From Tigriopus japonicus (Eukaryota > Arthropoda > Copepoda > Harpacticoida > Harpacticidae), in assembly GCA_010645155.1 (NCBI GenBank), contig CM021316.1, positions 4,656,644 to 4,720,643 of the forward strand: a stretch of DNA of 64,000 nucleotides, in the 5' to 3' direction. A program made the translations under genes and the position numbers. Shown here piece after piece: positions 34,381 to 46,565 of this stretch. Each line of letters begins with the position of its first letter. Position 1 is the first letter of the stretch. The notes beneath the pieces were generated by a model that was not told the DNA's origin, made no database searches, and saw nothing but the letters and a program-made list of their open reading frames with translations.

Positions 34381-35319
34381 AGTACTGTAGTGATTTACCC
34401 CTACTTGCTAAGATCTATGAATAGTGCAGAATAAGACTAGGCTAATATAACTAAGTAGTTCAAAGTACGTCGTATGGTTCTAAATGCGTTTTCTTTCACA
34501 ATAGAGTGATGTCCAAACTGGCACGTCTTGTAACGTACCCTGTCTGTTTAAAATTTATGATGCCAGGGTTTTACCTTAGTTCCTCGGTTCCAACCTTCCT
34601 AAGGTTTTACCTTAGGAAAAATAACTGCAAAAACCTCTCCGAACCAGAGTGCAGAAGATTAAGCTTTCAGTCTGACTCTTTAGGGTTAGTGAAAGTTCTA
34701 TCCGGGTAATCGTCATAGAGGTTGTAAGGTTTAAGGCTCCAAGACCCCCTTACATAGTTCTATCGTGATTTAGGGACTGTATGTATTTTCTATTTGGTCG
34801 TGTGTACACGCTTACATTTGATGCTCTTACTGTTTGCAGTACAAACCCTTCGCAAAATCTTTGTAAAAAACCCTGTGTCGTCTTATTCTTTTTCCAATTT
34901 TCCTGACGGATTTGCGACATCCTTAACACATCCATTGCAGCAATTACTAGTGACGTCATCATTTTTGGCGGGAAAAAAGTTCGGAAGACCTGTGTTTCTG
35001 ATGAGCGTGCGAGGTCACTAAAACAAAGGTTTAGGCCTGGTAATTGCAACAATGCCTTTCTTATCGGCACAACTTGAAGTTGAAATAGCGATTCTTGACA
35101 TTGTTTTAGCAAAAAAGTATGTTTTGTTGATTTTATCTAAAATTTCGCTACATAAGTTGATAAGCTGTTTAAGAGGGTTCTTCCAAACTTTGAAATTAGG
35201 AATGCCCGACTTTGAAAAGCAAGATGGCCAGAGGAGATCGGTTCCTGGGGCAACTAAACCTAAAAACAAATAATTTGTTTAATTAAAGACTTCCAATTTC
35301 GCCATTTGTTTTCAAATTA
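34381..35319. other. Unassigned AT-rich intergenic sequence
   Basis: Short frames only. No homology to proteins was recognised and no terminal repeat pair was found. Confidence 0.4.
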
Positions 35320-37535
35320 CTTTGTAATAGTGATGTAAAACAAGCTGACTGGCTTGATGGCATCGATGCCAATGCTTCCTGCAATGCAGCCTCAGAAAGC
35401 ATCGAGCATGCTTGATTCATTTTCAGCTGATTCAGCGACGCCAATTTTACTTGAAAATTCAAATGGCTTTGATAGCGCAAAATCCCATGGCTGATTGTAC
35501 ATACCTAATTGTTTTATAATTAGTGATGGATTTAAAGCATAATTAGTGCCAAACAAAATCAATATCCAATGGAAGAATGTCGTTTTCAAGTCATCTGGCT
35601 TTTAAAAATGGCTTGAGGTTGTTCAGAGAAGGAAGACGTGTGACAAGAAAAATAATGTGATTAGTGCTGCGACATTCAAATCATAAAGACCAAATCTCAA
35701 AAAAAAAACAGTCTGAATTGACAGAAATGCAAATGCTTCCACAACTTAACATTTTCATTAAAACTGTCGTTGGATGTCTCTTTGAAGAGCAATTCAAGAT
35801 TTACCAGTGTCATTTAGTTAGAAATTTTGGCAACATGATTTTTAGGTCTAAATATGACTTTGCCGTCCTTTGGCTCTTCCATAATCTGGCAACCCTCTCT
35901 GCAGAGATGAGGATCAAGTTCCGTTGAAAGTAAACATTGAAAAAGCAAAAATTTCAAGGTCCACATGGGAAGGAAGCCCTCTGCGCCGTTTTCTCAAGTA
36001 TCTGAAAGATGCCTCGAAAATCCCTTTTCTTGAACAATGACACCGCATATCTTCTGACGCAAATCTACCCCCTCGCTGCCTCACTCAAGAATCTCTCCAG
36101 CCATTGACTGGCAGAATCAAAAATTGAATCAGATTGATTCAACGGGCTAATTCTTTCAATTTTTGACGATGCTCCGGTATCCTTCCCCGTCACTTCACGA
36201 ATTGATCCTCTCGATCGCTTCATCGTTCTGGAGGCGCCACTCAATCTTTGAATGCAATCTACAAACCCTACATCTGTGGACAAGTTTTAGATAGTTACCA
36301 TTCTCTAACATTTAGTAGGAATACATATAATATTTACCAACTAACATCTGTACGTGCACTGTATGTGGTTCACCAGTCATGCTCACTATTTTTGTTCTTT
36401 ATTTTCCTTTCAGCGGTAATACTACTACAGGCATTTGAAATGTGAAATAAACAACGAAAATTTCGGAAATCAAAATGTTTGTATCCAATATAGATAGATT
36501 AGATAGATAGAGTTATTTCGGGACTCGGTAGGAATTAAAGGAAAAAAGACATGTCAATGACAATAAAAAGTGAGATCCCGAGGATTCCCCATAAGCCGTT
36601 TGGCTTGTTTTCGTGGGAATCCTTGACTCGCAGAGACACTTTGGCACACATGTACTATGTGCTTACTGCGTATAGGTACCAATATGTTTATTTGCATTGT
36701 CTCTCATGCAATATTTTGTTAGGGATATTTCCTGATGTAACAGCAGTAGCCAGTAGCACTTCAATCTTTTAGAAACCTGGTTTTGAGGAACATATGATGC
36801 AAATTGGTTGATGCAAAAGCTTAAAGGTGAAATCAAAATTCACGTTGCAAAGGCCAAGTCAATTGACAACATGGTGATGGATATGAATTCGTAACTTTGT
36901 CACTCGAAAGTATTTTACGGTACAAATGGGATAAACGTTTTTGTAGTCTGATGATAGCTTTGCCAAATTTATGGTATCTTGAGCCAAATATACTTTTTGT
37001 TAAGAAGACTTGGACAATGAAGTGACAAACATCTTAAAATCATGAAACACATTGCAAATAAGAAATGATGCAATACATTTGTATGGGACAAGCTAAACAT
37101 TTGAATTGCCAGGATGAAGAAGTCAAGTGAATTGGCAAAGCAAAAAGTTATTAAAGGGAAAAAGTGGCATGCCTGCGATTGGTAAACCTTTCAATGTATG
37201 TGACAAGTGTGGCTGAGTAAGGACAAGATGGCATTCTCATGCCACAGCTGGATGTTATTCATGTGGTTTTATATCTTAAATACGTCCAAATACACAACAA
37301 ATCAAGTTTTGTTCTCAAACGAGAGTCTAAAAAAACAGTTCGTCTTCTTAATTATTTATTCTTTAAACCAAGGAATATAAGACAGCACTGGGACAGTCAC
37401 CTTAAGGACCTTGTTCAGAGGCCCATATCAGCAAAAAAGCTTGATGCCATTCTGATTCCATTCCAATACAAGATCGTGTTGTGACTTAGCAGCAACAGCT
37501 AAAAGATTGAAAATCAGCATCAAGCCACATCCCTA
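35320..37535 (+). repeat. Element H unit 1 of a diverged 2.1-kb tandem duplication
   Basis: It begins TTTGTAATAGTGATG.AAACAAGCTGACTGGCTTGAT and ends with the block ATCAGCAAAAAAGCTTGATxCCATTCTGATTCC followed by AAAATCAGCATCAAGCCACAT. The same blocks recur in the same order and spacing in the next unit. No protein was recognised. Confidence 0.7.
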
Positions 37536-39560
37536 CTTTGTAATACTGATGTTAAACAAGCTGACTGGCTTGATGCCATTGATTCCGATGCTTTATAAGA
37601 CGATCAGGCTCGGAAAGAATCAAGCATGCTTGATTCAGTTGCAGCTGATTCAGTGCCGCTAATTTTAACCTAAAATTTATAAGGCTTCCAAGCGGAAATC
37701 CTACAGTTACTCTTATCAAATTCACTTGCTTTACCATGTGTGATGAATTTAGAACAACGTTTGTGTCAAACAAAACCAATATTCGGTGGAAAAATGATGT
37801 TTCCATTTTGTCTGGCTTTTTAAGATGGCTTGAGCATGTTTCTATTATGGAACACTTATAACGGAACCATGATGCGATTAGTTTGCGACATTTGAACCAT
37901 TAAAACCAGATTTAAGAAACTGGCATAAATTGATAGAAATTTGAAAGCTCCCACAACTTAAAATTCCAATGAAATATCGTAACAAGACGCCAGTCAACAC
38001 CTTTTGATGGTTGATTCGAAATTACACCAGTAACTTCATCCTAAAAAAATTGTCTTCACGACGATTTTTGGTCTAAAAATGACTCTGCCATCCTCTTGCC
38101 TCATCAAAATCTGGCAACACTCCATGTTCTGTTCTGAGTTGTGTGAAAGTAAACATTAGAAAATAGCGAAAAAAATAAGTCCGGGTGAGAGTTCCACATT
38201 GCCGTGTTCTCCAAGTATCTTAAATGATAAGCGGAATTTTCTTTTTCTTTCAACACTGACACCACATATTTCCCAACGCACACCCGCCCCCTCGGTGTCA
38301 AACTCAAGAAACTCTCCGTCCATCGGGTAGCGGGAATTAAGAAGGGAGATTGCTTCAACAGCCTACTTGTTGAGGACATTCAATTTCTCTTCAGTTCCTG
38401 ACCTGATTCTCTCAATCCCATCATCGTTTTGGCGTAGCCGCTTCATTCTATTTCTCAACATCTCTAATCAAATTCTCAAGATAAAAAGTAATAAAGGGCA
38501 CATTTTGTGTTAACCAAGTGGCAATGGTATTTTTTATGTGGTAAACTTCTTCACTAGTTTCGTGTTTCATTTTTCTGTGTGACAATAATGATTGTTTTGA
38601 AATAAACAGTGATAAAATGCGCAAGTGAACGTGTATATTTATTAATGGGTTACATTATGTTTATTGGTAATGTCTCTTATAACATATTTTTGTAGGGACA
38701 CTTCCTGATGTTTTTTGATGTGGCAGTAAATAACTGCTTTGATATTTTGGAACCGTTGTTTTTAAGGGACACCAATTGATTGACACAAGCCCTAATAGTG
38801 AATCCAGCATACACACTGGAAAGGCAGAGTCAACTGACAATGTGTGGCATGAATTGGTTCAAACAAGAACAAATATATTTAGCATTTCACCGGAAATTAG
38901 TTTGGACTAATACTAATAGTTGAGTTGAGTGAAACAAAGAGCCTGCGGAACACCTGCACTCCTTGTCAGATAATAGCTTTGCTAAATCCATTTTTTCTGA
39001 AGCCAAACCTTCTTGCTTAGAAAACTTTAACAATAAATTAACAAACATGTTGAAAACATGAAATATTAAAAGATAACAGCAATCAAATTCATTTTTCTCA
39101 AACAAGTTGGACACTTGCATTGCCCAATTCAGGAATGTGTAGTCAATTGGCAATTCATACAAGTTATTAATGAGAAAAAACGGCAGGGCTGCAATTAGTA
39201 AACCTTCCAATCAAAATAATAAATGTGGCTGAGTAATGGCATGATGGTATTTTCATGAAGTAACTGGATGCAACTTGTTCGGTTTAATATAATAAATATG
39301 TCCCTATACAAATCAAATTTTATTTTCTAGCATAAAATTTGGAAAAAATAACAATTTTGTCCTCTTTGTGAATCATTTTATGAACCAAGCAATGGAAGAT
39401 ATCAAAGAAGGCAGTCACCCTAACCACCTTGTTAAAAGGCCCATATCAGCAAAAAAGCTTGATTCCATTCTGATTCCATTCCAATACAAGATCGTTTTTG
39501 ACTCAGCCTCAACAGCTTGAAGATCGAAAATCAGCATCAAGCCACATCAGTACTTTGTAA
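37536..39560 (+). repeat. Element H unit 2 of the diverged tandem duplication
   Basis: Direct repeat of the preceding unit with many substitutions and indels; for example the GCATGCTTGATTCA block at 35407 recurs at about 37625, and GCCCATATCAGCAAAAAAGC at 37420 recurs at about 39439. Divergence implies an old duplication or two adjacent copies of one element. No coding capacity was seen. Confidence 0.7.
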
Positions 39561-40515
39561 TACTTCTCAATACTGATGGGAACAATCAATTATCCCAAAT
39601 AATCAATCAAACAAAGACAAACAGAATCCCCCCAAATAATTACAAATAACAAACAAATTCCAATCAAACAGGAAATAGAAACTGTTGATAGAGTTAAAAA
39701 AGTAGAGTGTCTACAAGCAAGTTCATGTGAATACATGTTATCCTTTTGGCGTTATGGGTAAAACGTTAGGTTAAGATGATAAGACTGGAATTGTCTATTA
39801 TTGATTTGTATTTTTTACTTACCTTAAGCTTGCAGTATGGAGAAACACTTTTGAACCCATTTGGTTCACTCTATAAAACTACTCTATTATTCAAATGAAG
39901 AGAACTGCTAGGGTGACTCTTTTAAGTGAAACAAAATACAAGTTTGAAAAATGGAGTAACAAATTATTGCTATGACTTCTGTTACTGTTTCTATTTTTGA
40001 GTCCTAATTTCATACAAATAAATCTTGCCAAAGACATGTCTTAGTTGCTTTCATTATCACTCCTTTCGTAGGTCTATGTAACCAAATGTCCGAATATAGG
40101 TCACTAGGCCCAAAACAAGTGCCAGAGTATATGATGATTCTACCCTTGGAGGCTTTGGATGGTAAATTTGACTTCGTCTTCAATTCCCAGTGAAATGCAG
40201 CAAGTCAGAGTTTTTCTACCTTGAGAAGGGTCCACGATTTGTTAATTTTCGATTGGTCACCTCTAAGTGCCTTAGTGAAGAATTCAAAACAAACAAGTTT
40301 AGTGCGTCAACAAGAAAAGGGAAAGTAACAACCATCAACAACTCATTTTTTTCAAAAATTAAAAAGGACGTGGTGCCTATGTTCAATTGATCCACTGGCC
40401 CTCACATCAAACCTCCACATGTTCCCCACCACTTTGCACAGACTCGATCTCGAAATGTTGATCACGAGGACTCCACAAAGCCGACGAGACTTGAACCCAT
40501 GTGGGGGGTTTAGAC
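39561..40515. other. Unassigned AT-rich intergenic sequence
   Basis: No gene recognised. The right edge (about 40400-40500) is GC-richer and carries a B-box-like motif on the minus strand, but no complete tRNA can be folded there by eye. Confidence 0.4.
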
Positions 40516-40640
40516 CAGGGGTCGGCAACCCCTTTTGGGTCAAGGCTCACGAATTATGTTTCGTATTGTCAGGGGCCCACCAAACAGGCATTGGTAACTT
40601 CAGGGGCCCACAAATTAGCGATCAAAGAGCTTTGGGCCCA
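40516..40640. mobile_element. Element D copy 2 fragment
   Basis: It starts CAGGGGTCGGCAACC and shares CAGGGGCCC and GATCAAAGAGCTTTGGGCCC with the copy at 33933. Only the left end is defined. Confidence 0.5.
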
Positions 40641-43070
40641 CGATATATATAAACTGTACTTATAATATATCCAATGAGACGATGATTCTCGATATAAACA
40701 TGATGGAAAATTATTTTTATCGTTAAGGGGCAAAACTTTGTGATAAAGAAAATAAAAAAAAACGTTTAAAAATGTCCCCGCCTGTTAGGAGTATAATTTT
40801 TAGGACTGAATAATCCTTGTACCAGCCGCAGTTTTCTTGTGATTTGTCCAAGCCTATTGTCCATGTGCTTGAAATGTGTGCCCTTGTTTTCAAATCGAGT
40901 GATATTAATATTTTTTGTGAAAAAAGTCATATTTTGTGCACTCCTATTTTTAATGTCTACGTCATTTTTGTTGTTTTGTGTCAATCTTTTGCCGTTTTAT
41001 TACCCTCTTCTTCTACTTTTTCAGTTTTTTGTTTGAGCTTGTTTTATTTTACTATGCACCAAGTTAATGTAAAATTAGTTCATGATGTAAATTAATGAGC
41101 GTCTAATAAATCCTCAGAATTAACCAAAGTTAGGGACAATCTATTTTTTGATTATTGATAGCACACGATACTTCACACTAAGGCTCTACAAAACATTAAG
41201 ATGTCAATGTTTTCTTCCCGTGGAATGTGAATATGTCTAAAAGCCATTCATTGTTCATGGAAGATTTTATTTCCTTCTAGAGTTCATATTGGTACATATT
41301 GTAAAGAATCTCATGTAACTTACATGAGATTCTTCACATGATTGAACTTTATGTTGCAAAAGTGCACCCATTCTGGTTTGAATGCGGCCATTCAGGCAAT
41401 TACCCATAAGACACGAGGATGAGAGGCCTAGGATTAGACTAATGAGCCCAAAAATCACTTGGTCGCGCGTTAAACAATTGTCCTTAGAACAAGCATAAAC
41501 TTCTTTTAAGCCTTTTATTTTGATCACGGTGATTGAGGTACGATATTGTTGGTAAGGCTTGAAACTTGATATTAGGACACATTATTTCAGGGCTGATAAG
41601 CTTAGAATGTAGAATTTCTCCCACTTTCGAGTATCCTTTTGGTGTCGAAGAGATTGTTCAAGGAATGCGCAATGTTCCATGGCAGGATCTATCACTTGAG
41701 CTGAAAAAATATCAAGATTGGGAATTAAGCAAAGAAACTTATGATTCAGAATACACGAAAGATTGTTAGAAAAGGCTTTGATTGGAATCCAATTTTATTT
41801 TCCCTTGACGGCTTGAAACTTCATTTTTCAGCCAGAGAACGTTGGACTGGGAAATTCCATTCTCGTTGCTTAAAACTATACGTACAGGTGTCCTTTTTTG
41901 TCTTGGGCAACATTCAAGTCATACAAAGTCATTGATGGAGTTGGGCACGAAGCCGGATGAAGGTGCGCGACCAACGATATTCCAAAGGGATGTCAGGCCA
42001 AGGACAATACGGGTGTTGGCAAGTCCTTGACCGGGAATGACAACAGGCGTCCAGATATCGCCTCCGGAAAGGTTAAGTTGCCAATATAGTTGGACCCTAA
42101 CCTTGCATGCCAACTCGGTGGTGAAGGGCTCAGTTTCGCGCATGACATGCGTCCAAGCATAATTGGCCTATTGGGGCACGCTGAGGTATTATCGTTTGAA
42201 GAATTTGGTGTAGGTGGCATCGGCCAATTTGAAGGCGGAATTGGGAAGCCCGAGGTGCAGGCCCTAGAGGAAGATGGGAGTGATGATAGCCCGGGCGAGT
42301 TGATGGACTATTGGAAGAGTGAGGTTCTTGATGGGCAATTTATTTCCCCAACAAAAATCCATCTTTATTCTGATGCAGTTTTCAAGTTGTAGAGTTGATT
42401 CGTGTTGGTGGTATTGTCCTTCATCTTGTTTTCTTGGTAAGATTGTTATTGCTGGGAAAAAGCACGCACGGACAAACCTAATATTTTTCTCCTAATTTGA
42501 CGCTGCTCCTCCTTTTCCGGTGAGTGAATGTGCAAAACAACTGAGCTCAAAGTGCCGCCCACAACACTTGAAAGCCATTCCCATGGGAAATGAACTTGTT
42601 TTCACAAATGTTCCTCTTTAGTCATATCATATTGCTCATTCATTAAAGTGAGTGAGTTTTTTGAAATAAATCAAGCCACGACATCAATCAAGGCCATTGA
42701 AGAATGAATTGCAAAAAATGCTCAGAGGTAGTTTTTGGTCACCATGACCGACAGGTATGTCAAGAGTGAAATTTCAAAATGGGCCATCACTAGTTATTTT
42801 GCCCGTAGCTCCCTCTTAATACAAAGCTATGAGTTCCCAAAAAAAAATATTCCTTATCTTATGAACTAATTGGATATAACTACCTGTCACTATCCTTAAA
42901 ATTAATTCTAGTAGATGCAGTTATACTTCATCTTAATTGTTGTGACATTTTGGCAACACTAAACTTATTTGAAAATGAGGCAAACAATGCCAATCAAACA
43001 AAGATTCTAAAATCCCAAACAAATTGCCAAACAAACAACCAAACAGCTTATTTGATCACATCAGTACTTC
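40641..43070. other. Unassigned region; possible gene fragment at about 41920-42400
   Basis: Mostly AT-rich without recognisable genes. At 41920-42400 the composition becomes markedly GC-richer and both strands carry open frames, for example a minus-strand frame reading YWQLNLSGGDIWTPVV. It could be a decayed retrocopy or transposon coding fragment, but I recognise no family and claim no function. Confidence 0.3.
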
Positions 43071-43315
43071 TCAACATACATTAACCATGCCAGTGCCCAT
43101 GAATGTAATTTTTTTCGAAAATCTGACACTTGCTGTTCCTGGTTCTACTTCAATTGCATCCATTGCAAGTTTCTGGTAGGCCCAGCTTGGATCAGGAGAT
43201 TGGAAATCCACACTTGGTAGGCCTCTCAAGCTAGGCACCGTCTTCATCTGATTTGGGCTTCCTACACTTCCAAGTCGTTGTGGAGAATCGAGATATGTTT
43301 CTTCTGTGTCATGAG

Positions 43316-44899
43316 TAAGGACGGGTAAAAAGTGCAAATACATACAGCTCTTAAGTTAACAAAAGGTCCAGAAAAATGTACCCAAAAGTGCAAAATAAAG
43401 TGCAGAAAAATGTACCCAAAAGTGCAAAATAAAGTGCAGAAAAATGTACCCAAAAGTGCAAAATAAAGTGCAGAAAAATGTACCCAAAAGTGCAAAATAA
43501 AGTGCAGAAAAAGGTTGAAAGTGCAAATATACTGTATGTCGAATAAGGAGCAAATAACTTGCACTCAGACTTAAAACGTCATTCAAAGTCATAGTACCCA
43601 CAGTGATTAATTGAGCTTGAACTCATTTGTGAGTTCAAATAACATTTGAGACCAGTTTTGAGGTGAAGAGACAATGCTGCACATGTAATCAGGTTCTATT
43701 AATTAGGTCACTGGACAAAAAAAGGTTATAAAGTCTGTGCGATGCAGCGCAGAGAACGTTTTCGGAACTCTTCTCAATTGAGTTCTGAAGCTCAGAGAGC
43801 TCAGATATTTCTACGAAAAATGACCTTCACGCATAAGTTTTTCTACAATTATGGAACAATTGTCCCCATAAAGAGCCTTTCAAATACTTAAAAGCTACAT
43901 TGTTCTCTCTAACCTCAGGAAAAACATAGGTGAAAGAAATTGTAAAGATTCACTCTATTGTGATTGGCTCTAAAATGTCACGCTCTTTAATGATTTGGCT
44001 CTATCTTGACTTGGCTCTATTTTGAAGTGGCGCTATTTTGATTGGCTCAATTTTGTACCCACTCTCTTTAGATCCGCGCTATTATCATATAGTCCCCCTT
44101 GGCGAATATGCAAAAATAGCCGTTGAAAATTGAACGGAAAACAGATTTCATCAATATTTCAGACAATCTACGACCATGTGTGGATGACAATTATATCAAA
44201 TAAGATATTCATGAGTGTGTTTTTTATCGTGTTTTAAGTTCACTTCAATTCTTTGCCCATGACCTTATTAACAGAGTTTGATTTTACATGCAGCATTGTC
44301 TTTCCACCGCAAAACTGGTCTCAAATACGATTTTTCTTTGGAAATCAAAAATGATTTCTCCAGATCAGGTAAGCACCTTGTACTGTTACACTGATATCTC
44401 TTTTCCTTGATGTTTTCTAGTTTATAAGGGCCTTCTTTTAGAAAAAGCGATCTTAGCAAGCTTGATTAAACCTAAGCCTACAATCTACATTATTTGTTTG
44501 ATCCTTCCATAACTATAACTTGAGTTTCTTTAGGTTTGATATTTGTTGCTTACAATGCATGAGATTCTTTAGTCAGGGCATGGGATGCTATTGTTAAAGC
44601 CAAGGTGGAGAATTCACTGTGAGGTTTGCGTCTGAAATGCACATGTTATCTGTTTCTTCAAGATGCTCAGAATGTTTGATTGCAAATGGGAGCTTTTTTG
44701 ACAAGTTCAAAATTTGATCTTGAACCTAAACATTCTTTTAAAAGTTCAAAGATTCTCAAAACTGAAAATTTCCTTCACTAATTTGTCAATTTTGGCCAAA
44801 ATGGTAAATAAAAAGTGAAAATAAAGGTGAAAAGTGCAAAAAGGCAGAAAAATGTGTTTGTGTTACCAAAAATATTTTTACACTATTTGCCCGTCCCTA
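43316..44899. mobile_element. Element G: hAT-type non-autonomous element (1.6 kb)
   Basis: Imperfect inverted ends TAAGGACGGGTAAAAAGTG and (reverse complement of the right end) TAGGGACGGGCAAATAGTG are flanked by an exact 8-bp duplication GTCATGAG (43308-43315, 44900-44907). It carries a 34-bp tandem array near the left end and no coding capacity. Excising it restores an open reading frame. Confidence 0.85.
43369..43507. repeat. 34-bp minisatellite inside element G, four units
   Basis: CAGAAAAATGTACCCAAAAG recurs at 43369 (first unit slightly different), 43403, 43437 and 43471 with near-perfect identity. The repetitive minus-strand frame (repeated HFILHFWVHF) is a by-product. Confidence 0.85.
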
Positions 44900-45052
44900 G
44901 TCATGAGGTTCCAAAAGAGCCACTTGTCTCCTTGTTTTTTCAACAACATGACGATTGGGTTTTTGAACCATCACGACAACGACACGTCCTGGTTTTTTTT
45001 GAACACTTTCAATCCTTGCCAGATTCCAAGCAATTTTTCTCGAACGTTTCCA

Positions 45053-46565
45053 GTAGAGTTGGCAACTGGCGATTTTGAAACCTGTCTGGCGATAGAAAAA
45101 TTATGGCGATAAATCTGGCGGTTTTAGTATTTCTGGCAATAAATTTGTCGAAATGAGCTAATTTGGCGAAAAAAATTGGCAAAAACCCCCATTTTTGGCG
45201 ATAACTCAAGCAAATTTTAATTGTCTCCTTATGATTTTGACTTTCATTCTGACTGAAAACCAAGGATTAAATATTTTCGATAACAATCACTTAAGTGGGT
45301 GGGAGAGCTTTGACCAAAGTTTTGTTTTATGATTTGTTTGTGCTTTTACCAAGAACAAGAAAATTTTATTTCGCTCTTTTGCTGTAGAACTTACTTCCTC
45401 CCGCTTTGCGACGAATCTATCCATTAGACGACCCATTATAATTTTTTAAGTTTCATATACTATCCACTAGTATTCCACTATCTGTGACCTGCCCTATGTT
45501 CAGGGACTCCATCGGCTTTAACGGACTTTATTATAATTCCAACTCCCTTACCGAATACGAACCAGTGCTTTTATCAGACATGACTTTTCCCCACTCAGGT
45601 TCTATCTTTTCTTGACATTTACGTGGAATGACATTCTGTGTACCACTTAAAATCGGTAAAAAATGCAGACTAGAATGTTTAACGAGAGAGTTTAGTAAAA
45701 AGAGACTGTCATGAAGTCAAAAGCTTCGGCAAACGCATGTGTAACTGATTTTGAAAAGTTCCCAGTTTGATTTTCCTATTTTTTTTTGGGGGGGGGGGGG
45801 ATTTTTTAATACCGCTACAAGGAATGGGATTCCCTGTAAAGAGAGTTAATGATTAATATAGTTTAAAAAATTACCGTTTATATGAAATTTGATCTGCCAA
45901 TGAGTTACTGTTGGCAGATCTGTACAACCCTTGAATAGTGGGTTGGTCAGGAACAGTATTTAAAAATTTGTCCAATACTGCCTTAAATGCTAGCTGTGAG
46001 CGGATCAGCTCCTACATATTCCCGACGAAGACTAATGGGTAAAAAATTGAACAATGAAGGAGCCCGATAAAGAAGAGAGGAGGACTTCATTGTTCGAATG
46101 GTTGGGCCAATTGAAATTTTGAATAAACTATGCATCCTATTGTCTTGCGATTGCCCCCGTTTAGTTTTGGTTACGCCCTCTTTATGGTTTACTACTCAAT
46201 CTATTATCATATTGTCAAAATCCAGGGCATGAACAATGTCATTGGTATAAAAATGTTTTTTGACTATTCGAGTCATAACGTTATATTTTGGTATTTTTTA
46301 ATGGCAATTGGTCAGATTTCGTTAACGTAATACCATCAACATTGCTTTTAAAGAGTTATAAATTTCATATTTTTTCAGAAAAGAGTCCAAAAGATTTTCT
46401 TATTTAGCATCAATAAAATTTCAATTTTGTTCACAAATTACAAACTATAACGCGTTCTAAGTGCTACAAATAAAAATTCATGAAGGAAAGTCAATATAGT
46501 GGCATTCCGTTTTTCTTCGAGAACTTTTGTCATGAAATTTGTATCAAAAAATGAAAGTTAGAATG
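45053..46565 (-). mobile_element. Element A copy 2: inverted, truncated, lacking elements B and C
   Basis: Reverse-orientation homology to element A: 45053-45330 matches 32159 back to about 31740 (TTGGCAACTGGCGATTTTGA, then ACCAAGGATTAAATATTTT), and 46120-46565 matches about 31600 back to 31290 and then 29739-29600. At the join it passes straight from the 31290 side to the 29740 side, so the 1.5-kb B+C insertion is absent. Between 45330 and 46120 it carries an extra block that includes a LINE 3' fragment. The distal end is not recognised. Confidence 0.72.
45788..46115 (-). mobile_element. LINE (non-LTR retrotransposon) 3' fragment with 3'UTR tail
   Basis: The minus strand from 46102 encodes TIRTMKSSSLLYRAPSLF, NFLPISLRREYVGADPLTA, then after a one-base frameshift FKAVLDKFLNTVPDQPTIQG and SANSNSLADQ, stopping at 45871-45873. 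This matches the LFN.LP..LR....(..)FK..LDKFL..(I/V)PD.P...G......SNSL end common in CR1/Jockey-type ORF2 proteins. A 3'UTR ends in a tail (45799-45840, with CATTCCTTGTAGCGGTA) bordering a run of G and T. The 5' part is absent (5' truncation). Confidence 0.8.

Larger units (their letters stand above)
43071..45050 (-). pseudogene. BEL/Pao integrase C-terminal fragment, split by element G
   Basis: On the minus strand an open frame runs 45048-44908 and, after removal of element G and one copy of its target duplication, continues in frame through 43307-43071 to a TGA: about 125 codons. The start, KIAWNLARIESVQKKPGRV followed by RRQVALLEP, resembles the W.lARI....GrvR.V.......r....L.LLE pattern of the domain at the C-terminus of Pao-type Pol. 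The remainder (YLDSPQRLGSVGS and onward) is unrecognised. The upstream side is cut by the partial element A copy. Confidence 0.42.

Noticed and set aside
40395..40515. Minus-strand tRNA suggested by a GGTTCAAGTCTC B-box-like motif
   Set aside because: No A box or stems at the right spacing; the putative 3' part runs directly into element D.
43356..43601. Repetitive hydrophobic minus-strand protein (HFILHFWVHF repeats)
   Set aside because: Produced by the 34-bp tandem array in element G; the period is not a multiple of three, so the frame shifts each unit.
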